Part shown: positions 9,326-17,341 of the stretch, piece by piece
Layout: every line of letters starts with the position of its first letter
How positions within the stretch are numbered: position 1 is the first letter of the stretch
Assembly: GCF_003055625.1 (NCBI RefSeq)
Contig: NZ_CP028811.1
Span: 2,480,001-2,544,000, forward strand
DNA from: Flavobacterium magnum
GTDB taxonomy: Bacteria > Bacteroidota > Bacteroidia > Flavobacteriales > Flavobacteriaceae
Length of the DNA stretch: 64,000 nt
Direction of reading: 5' to 3'
Position numbers and translations under genes: made by a program
The notes under the pieces: generated by a model
Database searches by the model: none
Told to the model about the DNA's origin: nothing
The model's input: the letters and a program-made list of their open reading frames with translations, nothing else

Positions 9326-10120
9326 TTACGCCTCCTCATCGCGGCTTTTCTTTTGTTTCTTTGACATTTTCATGTTCAGGAGCTCGACCAGCAATGAGAA
9401 CGCGATGGCGAAGTACAGGTAACCTTTCGGCACAGTCTCAACATGGTTCCCGAAGAAAGACGCGTTCGCCAGGTGCGCAGATTCCACAATCAGCATGAAG
9501 CCGATCAGCACCAGGAAAGACAGCGCCAAAATCTGGATTGAAGGATTCTTATTGACGAAAGTACCGATAGGCACCGCAAATTGCATCATGATAAACACCG
9601 AAATGATCACCGCGGCAATCATGATATAAATCGCACCTTCCACGCCATTGGTCATACCCACCGCGGTCAGTATGCTGTCAAACGAAAACACCATATCAAT
9701 CAGGATGATCTGCAGGATCACATTCCCGAATGTAGAGGCCGCACCGCGCTTGAGCTCTTTTTCCTCTTCACCTCGTTCGTCGACCTTCTCGCGGATCTCT
9801 TTCGTACTTTTATACAGCAGGAACAATCCGCCCAGCAACAAAATGATGCTCTGTCCGGTGATATTGAGCGTAACCCAATCCGTGTTGATGCTGTACCACG
9901 GCTCCTTCATCGCAATCAGCAGGCTGATCCCGAACAACAGCCCGATGCGCATAAACATCGCAAGGAACATACCGATTTTGGTCGCTTTTTTGCGCTTTGC
10001 CATCGGGAGCTTCCCGGTCGCGATGGAAATAAAAATGATGTTGTCGATTCCCAATACGATTTCAAGAAAAGTAAGCGTCAGTAAGGCAATCCAGGAATTG
10101 GGATTCAGTAAGACTTCCAT
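9326..10120 (-). CDS. TerC family integral membrane protein
   Basis: 264 residues with about seven hydrophobic segments. The family hallmarks are visible: LEIVLGIDNIIFISI near residues 20-34 and DMVFSFDSILTAVGM near 142-156, with paired acidic residues inside membrane spans. TerC proteins are linked to tellurite resistance and, in several bacteria, to metal (Mn2+) export that supplies secreted enzymes; which applies here is unknown. A Lys/Glu-rich cytoplasmic loop lies at about 105-130 and a basic tail at the C-terminus. The gene is convergent with parC and shares its terminator. Confidence 0.92.
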   Translation of the reverse strand: MEVLLNPNSWIALLTLTFLEIVLGIDNIIFISIATGKLPMAKRKKATKIGMFLAMFMRIGLLFGISLLIAMKEPWYSINTDWVTLNITGQSIILLLGGLFLLYKSTKEIREKVDERGEEEKELKRGAASTFGNVILQIILIDMVFSFDSILTAVGMTNGVEGAIYIMIAAVIISVFIMMQFAVPIGTFVNKNPSIQILALSFLVLIGFMLIVESAHLANASFFGNHVETVPKGYLYFAIAFSLLVELLNMKMSKKQKKSRDEEA

Positions 10121-10169
10121 GCAGCGGTATTTGTAATTTTAGGTTTGGTTTATGGTTTCAGGAGCGGCA

Positions 10170-10547
10170 TCAATCCGGAATCCTTGTGGCGGTGGCGGTG
10201 AATTTTTTGGATTTCCCGACTTCCCCGTATTCAAAGGTATACGAATTTTTTGAGGTGGTCAATATTTTCACGCTGATTGCAACCGCTTCACGGTAATTTT
10301 TCGGGTCTTTTTTCCGCATGATATACTCGCAGTCATTGACCCACCGCACTGTCGCGGTTTCTTTTTCTCCATTGAGAATGCCGGTTTCAAGGCTGTCATT
10401 GCGTTCAAATTCCGTGACGGTTTTCTTACCGTTAACGATTTGTTCCGTTCGGAATTTACCTGTCTTAAAATCATTGCACCGGCGCTCGGGGGGTTCATAA
10501 CAGGAAATCATGGCTAGTGAAACGGCGGTTAGTAGTATTTTTTTCAT
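10170..10547 (-). CDS. Small lipoprotein of unknown function
   Basis: 125 residues with a type II signal peptide: the lipobox LAMISC puts the lipidated Cys at residue 16. The mature part (DFKTGKFRTEQIVNGKKTVTEFER ..., VRWVNDCEYIM, SYTFEYGEVGKS) contains a WVNDCEY segment with a second cysteine after the N-terminal cysteine pair. From memory, close Flavobacterium relatives are sometimes labelled DNA topoisomerase IV in databases, probably a neighbour-derived misannotation. A lipoprotein cannot be that enzyme. No biochemical role is known. Confidence 0.75.
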   Translation of the reverse strand: MKKILLTAVSLAMISCYEPPERRCNDFKTGKFRTEQIVNGKKTVTEFERNDSLETGILNGEKETATVRWVNDCEYIMRKKDPKNYREAVAISVKILTTSKNSYTFEYGEVGKSKKFTATATRIPD

Positions 10548-10584
10548 TTTTTTCAGAAGCTATTTCCCGCTATCCGCTGCAATC

Positions 10585-10613
10585 TTTTATCGGCCTTCCC
10601 AGGCCGGATAAAA
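10585..10613. other. Hairpin between a lipoprotein gene and a DUF1572 gene
   Basis: TTTTATCGGCC (10585-10595) pairs with GGCCGGATAAAA (10602-10613), allowing one bulged base, across a six-base loop. No T-run follows on either strand, so it is not an obvious intrinsic terminator. It may act in mRNA processing or stability. Confidence 0.45.
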
Positions 10614-10650
10614 GGATTTCCGCTGCTATCGGGGCTAGGGGCACCTTGTC

Positions 10651-11229
10651 CTATTTGTTTAATTTGTCCAGTTCATCGTCCGTAAAATTTCGTATGGTCT
10701 TCTCCTTCGAGAACTTTCCGGCATTGTAGTTCGCCGACCGGTTCCGGGCAATCGACAGCGTATCCCACGCACCCTGCTTAAGCATTTTCGCATAAAAAAC
10801 AATCTGTCCGACATGATATGGATAATGCGCCAGCTGTCGGTTGATCGCCTCAATGACGGTATGCCCTTCGTTCCGGATGTAAATGATATCCGACAGCTGT
10901 TCCGGCTTCAGGCCATCAATCGCCTCAAAGAGACATGACCAGCCTTTTTCCCAGGCTTCGAGCATCTCGGCCCTTGAGCTGTAAGTATCATTGAATTCGC
11001 TGTCACGATCACGCCATTCCTTCTCACCGTCTGCGGTCAGGAAATCGGTCCAGCGCGAAAGCATGTTGCCGGACAAGTGCTTTACAATCACTGCGATGCT
11101 GTTCGTATCTTCGTTCGTCGCTGTAAACAACTGCGCGTCCTGCAATTGTGCCAGCGCCTTTTCGGCAATGGTCTTGTAATACAGGAACTGTTTGCGCACA
11201 CTTTCGAGGTAAGTGGTATTGGTATCCAT
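10651..11229 (-). CDS. DUF1572 (DinB-like) family protein
   Basis: 192 residues that fit the DUF1572 family, four-helix-bundle proteins related to DinB/YfiT metal-dependent hydrolases. The histidines expected to bind a metal are present: HLSGNMLSRW near residue 49, and the closing YPYHVGQIVFY motif near residue 137. Many DinB-like enzymes use a thiol cofactor; no such substrate can be inferred here. The stop of the upstream pentapeptide-repeat gene is only two bases away, so the two are probably read together. Confidence 0.85.
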   Translation of the reverse strand: MDTNTTYLESVRKQFLYYKTIAEKALAQLQDAQLFTATNEDTNSIAVIVKHLSGNMLSRWTDFLTADGEKEWRDRDSEFNDTYSSRAEMLEAWEKGWSCLFEAIDGLKPEQLSDIIYIRNEGHTVIEAINRQLAHYPYHVGQIVFYAKMLKQGAWDTLSIARNRSANYNAGKFSKEKTIRNFTDDELDKLNK

Positions 11230-11231
11230 GG

Positions 11232-11804
11232 CTAAATGATTTTAATGTCGTATTTGGAAAGCAGGTTGGGCAGCGCCTCTACAGCAAACTTTGCCTTTTT
11301 CATCGGATTTTGCTCCGGGTCGATGCTGAAATGGTAAGCGGTCGTGAAATCACAGGCTTTCAACTCCGTTTCGCTGAAAATCGCGCCTTCGAGGTTGCAA
11401 TGGTCAAAATCGGAACCCGAAAGGTCCGCACCCGTAAAAATTACTTCGCGCAAGCTGCAATGTCTGAAACTGGTCTTCGGCATTTTCCTGTTTTCGAAAC
11501 ACGCATAATCGAGCACTGAATTGTCGAAACGGACATGGAACAGAAATTCGTCCGCCTCATCAAACCGGACACCGATGACTTTACAATTGCTGAACAGCAC
11601 GGTCTTGAGTCCGGTCTCCCTAAACTTCACCATGCCAAGGTTACAATCACGGAATTCACAATCGGTAAAGCTGTTGTTCGACAGGTCGCTGCCTGCGAAA
11701 TCGCAATTCCGGAAAATACAGCCATCAAACTCCCGGTGGGCCAACTTCTGGTTCACGAAGGCCAATTTGTCGAAAACAACATCAATGTTAATGAGGTTTT
11801 CCAT
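11232..11804 (-). CDS. Pentapeptide-repeat protein
   Basis: 190 residues made largely of A(D/N)LXX-type pentapeptides, for example CIFRNCDFAGSDLSNNSF, CEFRDCNLGMVKF and ADLSGSDFDHCNLEGAIF. These build a right-handed quadrilateral beta-helix. Some such proteins mimic DNA and protect gyrase (Qnr, MfpA, AlbG); most have no known role. With parE and parC 2-5 kb away the gyrase idea is tempting, but Qnr-like loops cannot be established from this sequence. The start codon overlaps the stop of the next upstream gene by one base (TAATG). Confidence 0.88.
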   Translation of the reverse strand: MENLINIDVVFDKLAFVNQKLAHREFDGCIFRNCDFAGSDLSNNSFTDCEFRDCNLGMVKFRETGLKTVLFSNCKVIGVRFDEADEFLFHVRFDNSVLDYACFENRKMPKTSFRHCSLREVIFTGADLSGSDFDHCNLEGAIFSETELKACDFTTAYHFSIDPEQNPMKKAKFAVEALPNLLSKYDIKII

Positions 11805-12022
11805 CAGTCGGTCATGCTGTTAATGATGGTGATGATGCCTTTGAACATCAGGAAAATCGCGGCAAAAGCGAGTACAATCCCGATTCCAAGCACGAGCGGG
11901 AACAAGGGTTGCTGCTTGTTTATAAATGCAAAATGGATCACGGCCGGACCGATGAAGGCGCAGGGCAACGCAAACGCCAGCAGTTTCAATCCCTTGTTTA
12001 AAATGTCTTTGTTTGTAGGCAT
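11804..12022 (-). CDS. DUF6095-like two-span membrane protein
   Basis: 72 residues with two hydrophobic helices (about 14-33 and 41-65) and short ends, resembling the DUF6095 family of Flavobacteriaceae. The function is unknown. The start overlaps the murQ stop by one base (TAATG), and its own stop overlaps the pentapeptide-repeat start in the same way, so the three are very likely translationally coupled. Confidence 0.75.
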   Translation of the reverse strand: MPTNKDILNKGLKLLAFALPCAFIGPAVIHFAFINKQQPLFPLVLGIGIVLAFAAIFLMFKGIITIINSMTD

Positions 12023-12840
12023 TACGATTTGCTTTGGTAGTTATCAACCGCACTGCGCACGCTGCCGTATTGTATCAGCATTTCGATGGCATCGTCGTAG
12101 CTTACGCCGGTTTCCTCCACGATCATTTTGGCGCCCCGGTCTACAAGTTTTTTGTTGCTCAACTGCATGTCAACCATTTTGTTGCCCTTCACGCGGCCGA
12201 GTCGGATCATTACGGTTGTCGAAATCATATTGAGCACGAGTTTTTGTGCGGTTCCGGCCTTCATACGTGAACTGCCCGTGACGAATTCTGGGCCTACGAC
12301 AACCTCGATCGGATGGATTGCCGTCTGTGATAACGGGCTGCCCGCGTTGCAGCAAATCGCGCCGGTCAGGATGTTGTTCCGGTTGCATTGGGCCAATCCG
12401 CCGATGACATAAGGCGTCGTGCCGGAAGCGGCAATCCCTATGACGGTATCGTTCAGACCGATTTGCATGTCGGTGAGGTCTTTCCACGCCTGCTCGGCAT
12501 CATCTTCCGCATTTTCAACCGCGCGCCGGATTGCCTTATCGCCACCTGCGATGATCCCGTTGACAAGGTCGAACGGTACGCCGAAAGTGGGCGGACATTC
12601 AGAGGCATCTACAATTCCCAGCCTTCCGGATGTCCCGGCCCCGATATAAAATAAGCGGCCGCCGTTTTGCATGCGCAACACGATGTCATTGACGAGTTTT
12701 TCTATCTGCGGAAGCGCTTTCTCAACCGCGTAAGGGACGGTCTTGTCTTCGTTATTGATACTGGCCAGCAGTTCGCCAACCGGCATCGATTCGAGGCTGT
12801 TGTATTTCGAGGACTGTTCAGTCGTTTTGGTAAAAGACAA
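12022..12840 (-). CDS. murQ: N-acetylmuramic acid 6-phosphate etherase (MurQ)
   Basis: 272 residues, a cytosolic SIS-domain enzyme that cleaves the D-lactyl ether of N-acetylmuramic acid 6-phosphate to GlcNAc-6-phosphate and lactate in cell-wall recycling. The signature FYIGAGTSGRLGIVDASECPP lies near residues 65-85, GIAASGTTPYVIGG near 135-148, and SRMKAGTAQKLVLN near 191-204. The protein is somewhat shorter than E. coli MurQ (298) because the C-terminal helical tail is reduced. It leads the packed minus-strand run murQ, DUF6095, pentapeptide, DUF1572. Confidence 0.95.
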   Translation of the reverse strand: MSFTKTTEQSSKYNSLESMPVGELLASINNEDKTVPYAVEKALPQIEKLVNDIVLRMQNGGRLFYIGAGTSGRLGIVDASECPPTFGVPFDLVNGIIAGGDKAIRRAVENAEDDAEQAWKDLTDMQIGLNDTVIGIAASGTTPYVIGGLAQCNRNNILTGAICCNAGSPLSQTAIHPIEVVVGPEFVTGSSRMKAGTAQKLVLNMISTTVMIRLGRVKGNKMVDMQLSNKKLVDRGAKMIVEETGVSYDDAIEMLIQYGSVRSAVDNYQSKS

Positions 12841-12866
12841 AATGTAACGATTTTTGGATTTGAACC

Positions 12867-12874
12867 CAAAGTTA
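12867..12874 (-). promoter_or_regulatory. Candidate -7 box (TAACTTTG) for murQ
   Basis: Exact TAnnTTTG on the minus strand, 26 bases before the murQ ATG. No -33 TTG is present at the expected spacing. Confidence 0.35.
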
Positions 12875-12989
12875 CGGTTTTACAATTAAAATCCCGCGCT
12901 AATTTAGTGTCGCTGCATGCACAAACTGGCACTTTAATAAAAAATGCAGTAGCCAGCTAAACCTGGTTATCCGCATCCGAGCGCAGTGC

Positions 12990-13682
12990 CTACAATAGCA
13001 ACGCCAGGACAATACCAAGGGCGATCATCGACAGTTTCGCCACATTGAATTTATGATTTTCACTCGCCTCAAAAATAATCGTTGAGGAAATATGGAATAA
13101 GATTCCGATGACAACCGCCGTAATCTGAGTGTAATAGTCGTTTAAAACCGACAAGGATTCTGCCGCAAAGGTACCTAAAGGCGTCATGATTGCAAATGCA
13201 GCCATAAATATAAAAATCGTGGTTTTTTTCAATTTGCCATTGATGAAGAACAGCGTCAGGATGACCGCAATCGGTAAGTGATGGATGGCGATTCCCATAG
13301 CGAGGTCGTGATGCCGGCTTACCGGAAATCCTTCGAGGAAGGCATGCAGGCAAAGACTGAAGAACAAAGTCCACGGCATCCGCAGCATTTCCTCGTGACC
13401 GTGTACATGACCGTGTTCAGCGCCTTTCGAAAAGAACTCCAATAAGATCTGGAACAATATCCCGACCATAATAAAAATACCAACAGTATTGGAATGTGCT
13501 TCGCCACTTTTCAGGTGTTCCGCTTCATAAACTTCCGGAAGCAGATGCATTACCGTCAGCGACAGCAGGAATGCCCCACTGAATGAAAGCAGTAATTTCA
13601 GGCTTTTCTTCTTTTCGGGCCTGATGAAAATGGCGAAGGCGTAACCTGCCAGAACAGACAATAACGGGAGTAAATAGTTCAT
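12990..13682 (-). CDS. ZIP family metal transporter
   Basis: 230 residues with about eight hydrophobic spans. Conserved ZIP features are visible: LSLTVMHLLPEVYE in the early third; a His-rich cytoplasmic loop (HGHVHGHEEM near 92-101); then HAFLEGFP and GIAIHHLPIAVIL, the paired membrane helices whose His and Glu residues bind the transported metal. The likely substrate is Zn2+ or Fe2+/Mn2+, imported or equilibrated across the inner membrane. The start codon overlaps the stop of the upstream methyltransferase gene by one base. Confidence 0.92.
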   Translation of the reverse strand: MNYLLPLLSVLAGYAFAIFIRPEKKKSLKLLLSFSGAFLLSLTVMHLLPEVYEAEHLKSGEAHSNTVGIFIMVGILFQILLEFFSKGAEHGHVHGHEEMLRMPWTLFFSLCLHAFLEGFPVSRHHDLAMGIAIHHLPIAVILTLFFINGKLKKTTIFIFMAAFAIMTPLGTFAAESLSVLNDYYTQITAVVIGILFHISSTIIFEASENHKFNVAKLSMIALGIVLALLL

Positions 13683-14461
13683 TATTTGAAAATCATGATC
13701 AGGCGTTCGCTTTCAGTTTGATGGAATTTCCGGAGCTTATAATCCCCGAAAACGTCAAGAAGGAAGATTCCCGCCTGGGCCATCATATGTTCAAAGTCGG
13801 ACAGCATCAATGCCTGGACCCGCTCGGTGAAGTGGTAAGAGGTACCCTGGTCTTCAAAATCAATTTCCTTAAAGATATGGCCATCAGCATGATAGCGTTT
13901 AATGCGGAATGTAATTCCCTCTACTATTTTCTCTTCTTCCGGAACAAGATGATTGATGACATGCGCGGCGTTCATAAAGTCGATAACGGCAAATCCGGTC
14001 TCGTTGAGGCTGTCCCTGATGGCTGCGAGGGTTTTCATATTGTCCGCATCGTCTTCAAAATAACCGAAGCTGGTAAACAGGTTGAAAACGGCGTCGAACT
14101 GTGCTGCGCAAGGCTCGCGCATATCGTGAACCACAAAATGCAGGTGGTCGTTTTCGTGCTTTTTGGCCTCGGCAATACTATTCTCAGACAGGTCGGCACC
14201 CGTAACGTCATACCCCAGTTCGTTCAGGTAAATCGAATGCCGTCCTTTGCCGCAAGCCAGGTCAAGGATTGTAGCGTCGTCCGGTAAATTCAGGTATTGG
14301 GTGATATTGTCCATGAAAAGACGCGCTTCGGTATTGTCGCGGTCCTTGTAAAGAATATGGTAATACGGCGTGTCAAACCAGGAAGCGTACCAGTTGGGTT
14401 TCAGGTTTTCGTCCGCAGGGCGGCCGTTTTCCGCGGATTGGCTGTTTTGATTTTCGGGCAT
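13682..14461 (-). CDS. Class I SAM-dependent methyltransferase
   Basis: 259 residues with a Rossmann-type methyltransferase core. Motif I is ILDLACGKGRHSIYL (about residues 65-79), followed by GADLSENSIAEAKKH and the FDAVFNLFTSFGYF segment typical of motif IV in methyltransferase domain 25 proteins. The substrate is unknown. The N-terminal 20 residues are polar and unstructured. It overlaps the ZIP transporter gene by one base, so co-expression is likely, though no shared pathway is evident. Confidence 0.9.
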   Translation of the reverse strand: MPENQNSQSAENGRPADENLKPNWYASWFDTPYYHILYKDRDNTEARLFMDNITQYLNLPDDATILDLACGKGRHSIYLNELGYDVTGADLSENSIAEAKKHENDHLHFVVHDMREPCAAQFDAVFNLFTSFGYFEDDADNMKTLAAIRDSLNETGFAVIDFMNAAHVINHLVPEEEKIVEGITFRIKRYHADGHIFKEIDFEDQGTSYHFTERVQALMLSDFEHMMAQAGIFLLDVFGDYKLRKFHQTESERLIMIFK

Positions 14462-14475
14462 ATTCTTTTTTCAGA

Positions 14476-14502
14476 TTGAAACGCAAATTTAGACTATTTT
14501 TG
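14476..14502 (+). promoter_or_regulatory. Candidate promoter (TTG ... TATTTTTG) for the THUMP methyltransferase gene
   Basis: TTG at 14476-14478 and an exact TAnnTTTG at 14495-14502 are separated by 16 bases, about 105 bases before the start of the rRNA methyltransferase gene. Confidence 0.4.
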
Positions 14503-14606
14503 CCAGATTTATACAGGGACGCCAAGTTGTTCTCAAGGCAAAAGCGGGATGATGTCCGGAAACGGATCAGCTCACTACACGCCTGTCCCATCCAAATACA
14601 AAAATT

Positions 14607-15794
14607 ATGGAAGCCAATTTTAAGATGATTGCCAAGACCTTTTTCGGTTTTGAAGAAATACTGGAACAGGAACTCAGGGCCTTAGGCGCACAGGATGTGG
14701 AAGCCGGTGTACGCATGGTCAGCTTTAAGGGCGACAAGGGTTTTATGTACAAAGCCAACCTGTCGCTGCGTACTGCCCTTAAGATACTCAAGCCGGTGTA
14801 TCATTTCAGGGCATCCAATGAAGACAGCCTGTACAAAGGCATTTACAGCATGGATTGGTCGAAGTATATGACCCCCGATCAGACTTTTGTGATTGATGCC
14901 ACGGTGAACTCCGATCGATTCCGGCATTCTGAATTTGTATCGCAAAAATGCAAGGATGCCATTGTCGACCAGTTCCGGCAGAAAACAGGGCAGCGTCCGA
15001 GTATTGACAAGACGCATCCTGATTTGCGGCTTAACATCCACATCCACCAGGATCAGGTTTCGGTGGCGCTGGATACTTCCGGGGCGTCGCTGCACCACCG
15101 CGGTTACCGGACCGCAACGAACATCGCCCCTATCAACGAAGTGCTTGCTGCAGGGATGCTGTTGCTTTCAGGCTGGAACGGGCAGGGCGATTTTGTCGAC
15201 CCGATGTGTGGCAGCGGGACGATTCTGGCGGAAGCCGCTATGATCGCATGTAACATTCCGGCAAATATCAACCGCAGGGAATTCGCTTTTGAAAAATGGG
15301 CCGACTGGGACAATGAGCTGTTTGACATGATTGCCGAATCCTGCCTTAAGAAAGTGCGCGAATTCCATTACACGATCAAGGGCTATGACAAAGCGCCGTC
15401 TGCCGTCCTGAAGGCGAAGGACAACATCCGGAATGCCAATCTCGACGATTACATTTCGGTGTATGAGCGCAATTTCTTCGACACCGAAAAAGAAACGCAG
15501 GGTCCGCTGCACATGGTATTCAATCCGCCATACGGCGAACGCCTCGACATCGATATGGAGCGTTTTTACGCAGAAATAGGCGATACCCTCAAAAAAAGCT
15601 ATCCGAATACGAATGCCTGGTTTATTACGGCAAACATCGAAGCCCTGAAGTTTGTTGGTCTGAAACCATCCAGAAAGATAAAACTGTTTAACGGAAGCCT
15701 TGAAGCGCGCTTCGTCAAATATGAAATGTACGAAGGAAGCAAACGGGCCAAATTCAACCCCGGTATGTCGGGCGATAATCCAAAATCATTATGA
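14607..15794 (+). CDS. THUMP-domain 23S rRNA guanine-N2 methyltransferase (RlmL/YpsC-like)
   Basis: 395 residues. An N-terminal ferredoxin-like and THUMP RNA-binding part (about 1-160) is followed by a class I methyltransferase with DPMCGSGTILAEAAMIA (about 199-215) and the N6/N2-amine motif NPPYGERLD (about 309-317). The family modifies G2445 of 23S rRNA; the E. coli enzyme is a fusion with RlmK, whereas this protein has only the RlmL-like half. THUMP proteins can also act on tRNA, so the exact base is inferred. The last four bases overlap the next start (ATGA). Confidence 0.9.
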   Translation: MEANFKMIAKTFFGFEEILEQELRALGAQDVEAGVRMVSFKGDKGFMYKANLSLRTALKILKPVYHFRASNEDSLYKGIYSMDWSKYMTPDQTFVIDATVNSDRFRHSEFVSQKCKDAIVDQFRQKTGQRPSIDKTHPDLRLNIHIHQDQVSVALDTSGASLHHRGYRTATNIAPINEVLAAGMLLLSGWNGQGDFVDPMCGSGTILAEAAMIACNIPANINRREFAFEKWADWDNELFDMIAESCLKKVREFHYTIKGYDKAPSAVLKAKDNIRNANLDDYISVYERNFFDTEKETQGPLHMVFNPPYGERLDIDMERFYAEIGDTLKKSYPNTNAWFITANIEALKFVGLKPSRKIKLFNGSLEARFVKYEMYEGSKRAKFNPGMSGDNPKSL

Positions 15795-16024
15795 AACCCA
15801 CTACAAAAGCACTGCTTTACAACTTCATCTGCTTTGCGGCCTTGTACCTGCTGATGTATTTCCTTGCAGCCGAATTCACGAATCTTAACGGTTGGCTTAA
15901 ACCGTTGACGGCAGCCGTTGCGGCCAGTCTGCTCGCACCCAAGTTCCAATCCGTGAAAACAGGTGCAGGCGAAAAGGTCTTTATGAAATGGATTTTTGTG
16001 AAAGGGGTAAAGCAGGTGGGATAA
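15791..16024 (+). CDS. Small membrane protein coupled to the THUMP methyltransferase gene
   Basis: 77 residues with two hydrophobic stretches (about 8-27 and 35-49) and a basic C-terminus (KFQSVKTGAGEKVFMKWIFVKG). I recognise no family. The ATGA overlap with the methyltransferase gene implies translational coupling. It ends 21 bases before a convergent gene. Confidence 0.65.
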   Translation: MKPTTKALLYNFICFAALYLLMYFLAAEFTNLNGWLKPLTAAVAASLLAPKFQSVKTGAGEKVFMKWIFVKGVKQVG

Positions 16025-16045
16025 AAACCGGATGCCGTACAGTCG

Positions 16046-16792
16046 CTACTTTGCAGCTTTAGCCTCGTCTGATTTTTTCTGATCCATCTTTACCTGTTTC
16101 TTATACAATGGCAGGAAGTAAGACACCGAATAATTAAAGCCAAAACCAAAATCACCGTCGTAAGTACGGTTAAATCCCGGAATGTAAAGGTTGTCGAATC
16201 CTGAAGGTTTCCTGTTGGACACCAAAGTGCTCAGCCGGATGCTGAACCCCACGAATATGTTGTTGAAAACCTGCGCCTTCATGCCGGCAACTGCCTCGAC
16301 CCATTGGGCAGAGAGCCCGCTGTATTTTTCACCCACGGCAATGGTGGAGGTTTCATTAAAGTACGGATTGGGATTGTATACTTTGTAACTGTTGAGCTCC
16401 TGGCTGAACGTACTGATGCCGTACCGCAATCCGACATAGATCATATTTTCAAGGTCGAGCCAGTTTTCATGCATATTATAGTCAAAACCTAAACGCAGGA
16501 AACTGCCCTTGGTCGTAAAATTAAGCTGGTCCTCGTCGGTGGTCTTGTTTTCATTCCCGATTTCGGCAGCGAGATAATACTTTCGCGTCAGTCGGTAATC
16601 CCCCGAAAATTCAATGCCCTTATAATCCTTATCGTAAAAAGAGCGCGAGAGCTTGAACAGATCAGCCCCGACGCGCACGCCATAACGTTCCTTCTTTGGC
16701 TTGACCGAATCCTTTTTTACTTCCTGTGCCTGCAGCATCAAACCCATGCAAAGGAAAAAGGCACTAAAAAAATATTTTAACGTGTGTTTCAT
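16046..16792 (-). CDS. DUF6048 family protein, outer-membrane-barrel-like
   Basis: 248 residues from the ATG at 16792, chosen because a signal peptide (MKHTLKYFFSAFFLCMGLMLQAQ) begins there; a longer reading upstream gives a non-exported N-terminus. The mature part alternates aromatic and polar residues (YYLAAEIGNENK, FLRLGFDYNMHENW, IYVGLRYGIS, FGFGFNYSVSYFLPLY) as in outer-membrane beta-barrels, with a Lys-rich tail. It matches what I know of DUF6048. Its 5' end overlaps the DUF6452 gene by 29 bases; the pair and rlmD form one minus-strand group. Confidence 0.78.
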   Translation of the reverse strand: MKHTLKYFFSAFFLCMGLMLQAQEVKKDSVKPKKERYGVRVGADLFKLSRSFYDKDYKGIEFSGDYRLTRKYYLAAEIGNENKTTDEDQLNFTTKGSFLRLGFDYNMHENWLDLENMIYVGLRYGISTFSQELNSYKVYNPNPYFNETSTIAVGEKYSGLSAQWVEAVAGMKAQVFNNIFVGFSIRLSTLVSNRKPSGFDNLYIPGFNRTYDGDFGFGFNYSVSYFLPLYKKQVKMDQKKSDEAKAAK

Positions 16793-17318
16793 TTTCGGTT
16801 TCGAGGTTTGATTTGATGATCTCCACATTCTTGATCCAGTTTCCGGCATTCGCGGCCGGATTCCCATTGATGATCAGCGGCGCCGTATCATCGTTCACGT
16901 CCGGGTTAAGCCTGAACAGCGTCTTGAATCCACAGGCGCGGGACACATATTCACTGGTACGGGTGTAATTCAATCGGATCATATCGGATACGTTGAGCAC
17001 ATCATTTCCTGAATTCAGCGTCAGCGTATACTCTGCCGTATCATCATTGATTTTTAAGGGGAGCATGATCTTGTTGGTGTTTGCGAGGTATCGATTCTCA
17101 TCATCCTCGGGCAAAGCATCATTGAAGACAATGGCCTGGTCAGCGCCAGTGCCCGTCACTTTTAAATTGGTTACGTCCTTAAGCAGTGCGGGGTTGGTGA
17201 AGTCATAAAACTCGATGACAAGCCGCGGTGTGGTAGGTGTGGATGAATCACAGATATCATCTTTCTCACAACCTGAAAAGGCAAAGGCCAGTAACAGCAG
17301 TAAATAAATCTTTTTCAT
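16764..17318 (-). CDS. DUF6452 family lipoprotein
   Basis: 184 residues with a lipoprotein signal peptide: FAFSGC places the lipidated Cys at residue 17, followed by EKDDICD. The mature region is beta-rich (PRLVIEFYDF, MLPLKINDDTAEYTLTL, DMIRLNYTRTSEYVSRACGFKTLF) and fits DUF6452, a Flavobacteriia family of unknown role. Translation of the next gene begins inside its last 29 bases, which suggests coupling with the barrel-like DUF6048 protein and possibly a shared outer-membrane function. Confidence 0.78.
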   Translation of the reverse strand: MKKIYLLLLLAFAFSGCEKDDICDSSTPTTPRLVIEFYDFTNPALLKDVTNLKVTGTGADQAIVFNDALPEDDENRYLANTNKIMLPLKINDDTAEYTLTLNSGNDVLNVSDMIRLNYTRTSEYVSRACGFKTLFRLNPDVNDDTAPLIINGNPAANAGNWIKNVEIIKSNLETENETHVKIFF

Positions 17319-17341
17319 ATTGCAATCCCGCTCCGGGACGA

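Noticed and set aside
9280..9498. Short + strand open frame after parC
   Set aside because: Starts inside the terminator hairpin and is antisense to terC.
10170..10547. Reading the small lipoprotein as DNA topoisomerase IV
   Set aside because: It has a lipoprotein signal peptide and 125 residues; ParE and ParC are already encoded at 4.5-9.2 kb.
12850..12880. GGTTCAAATCC-like B-box on the minus strand before murQ
   Set aside because: No acceptor, D or anticodon stem can be drawn around it; it overlaps a plausible -7 promoter box.
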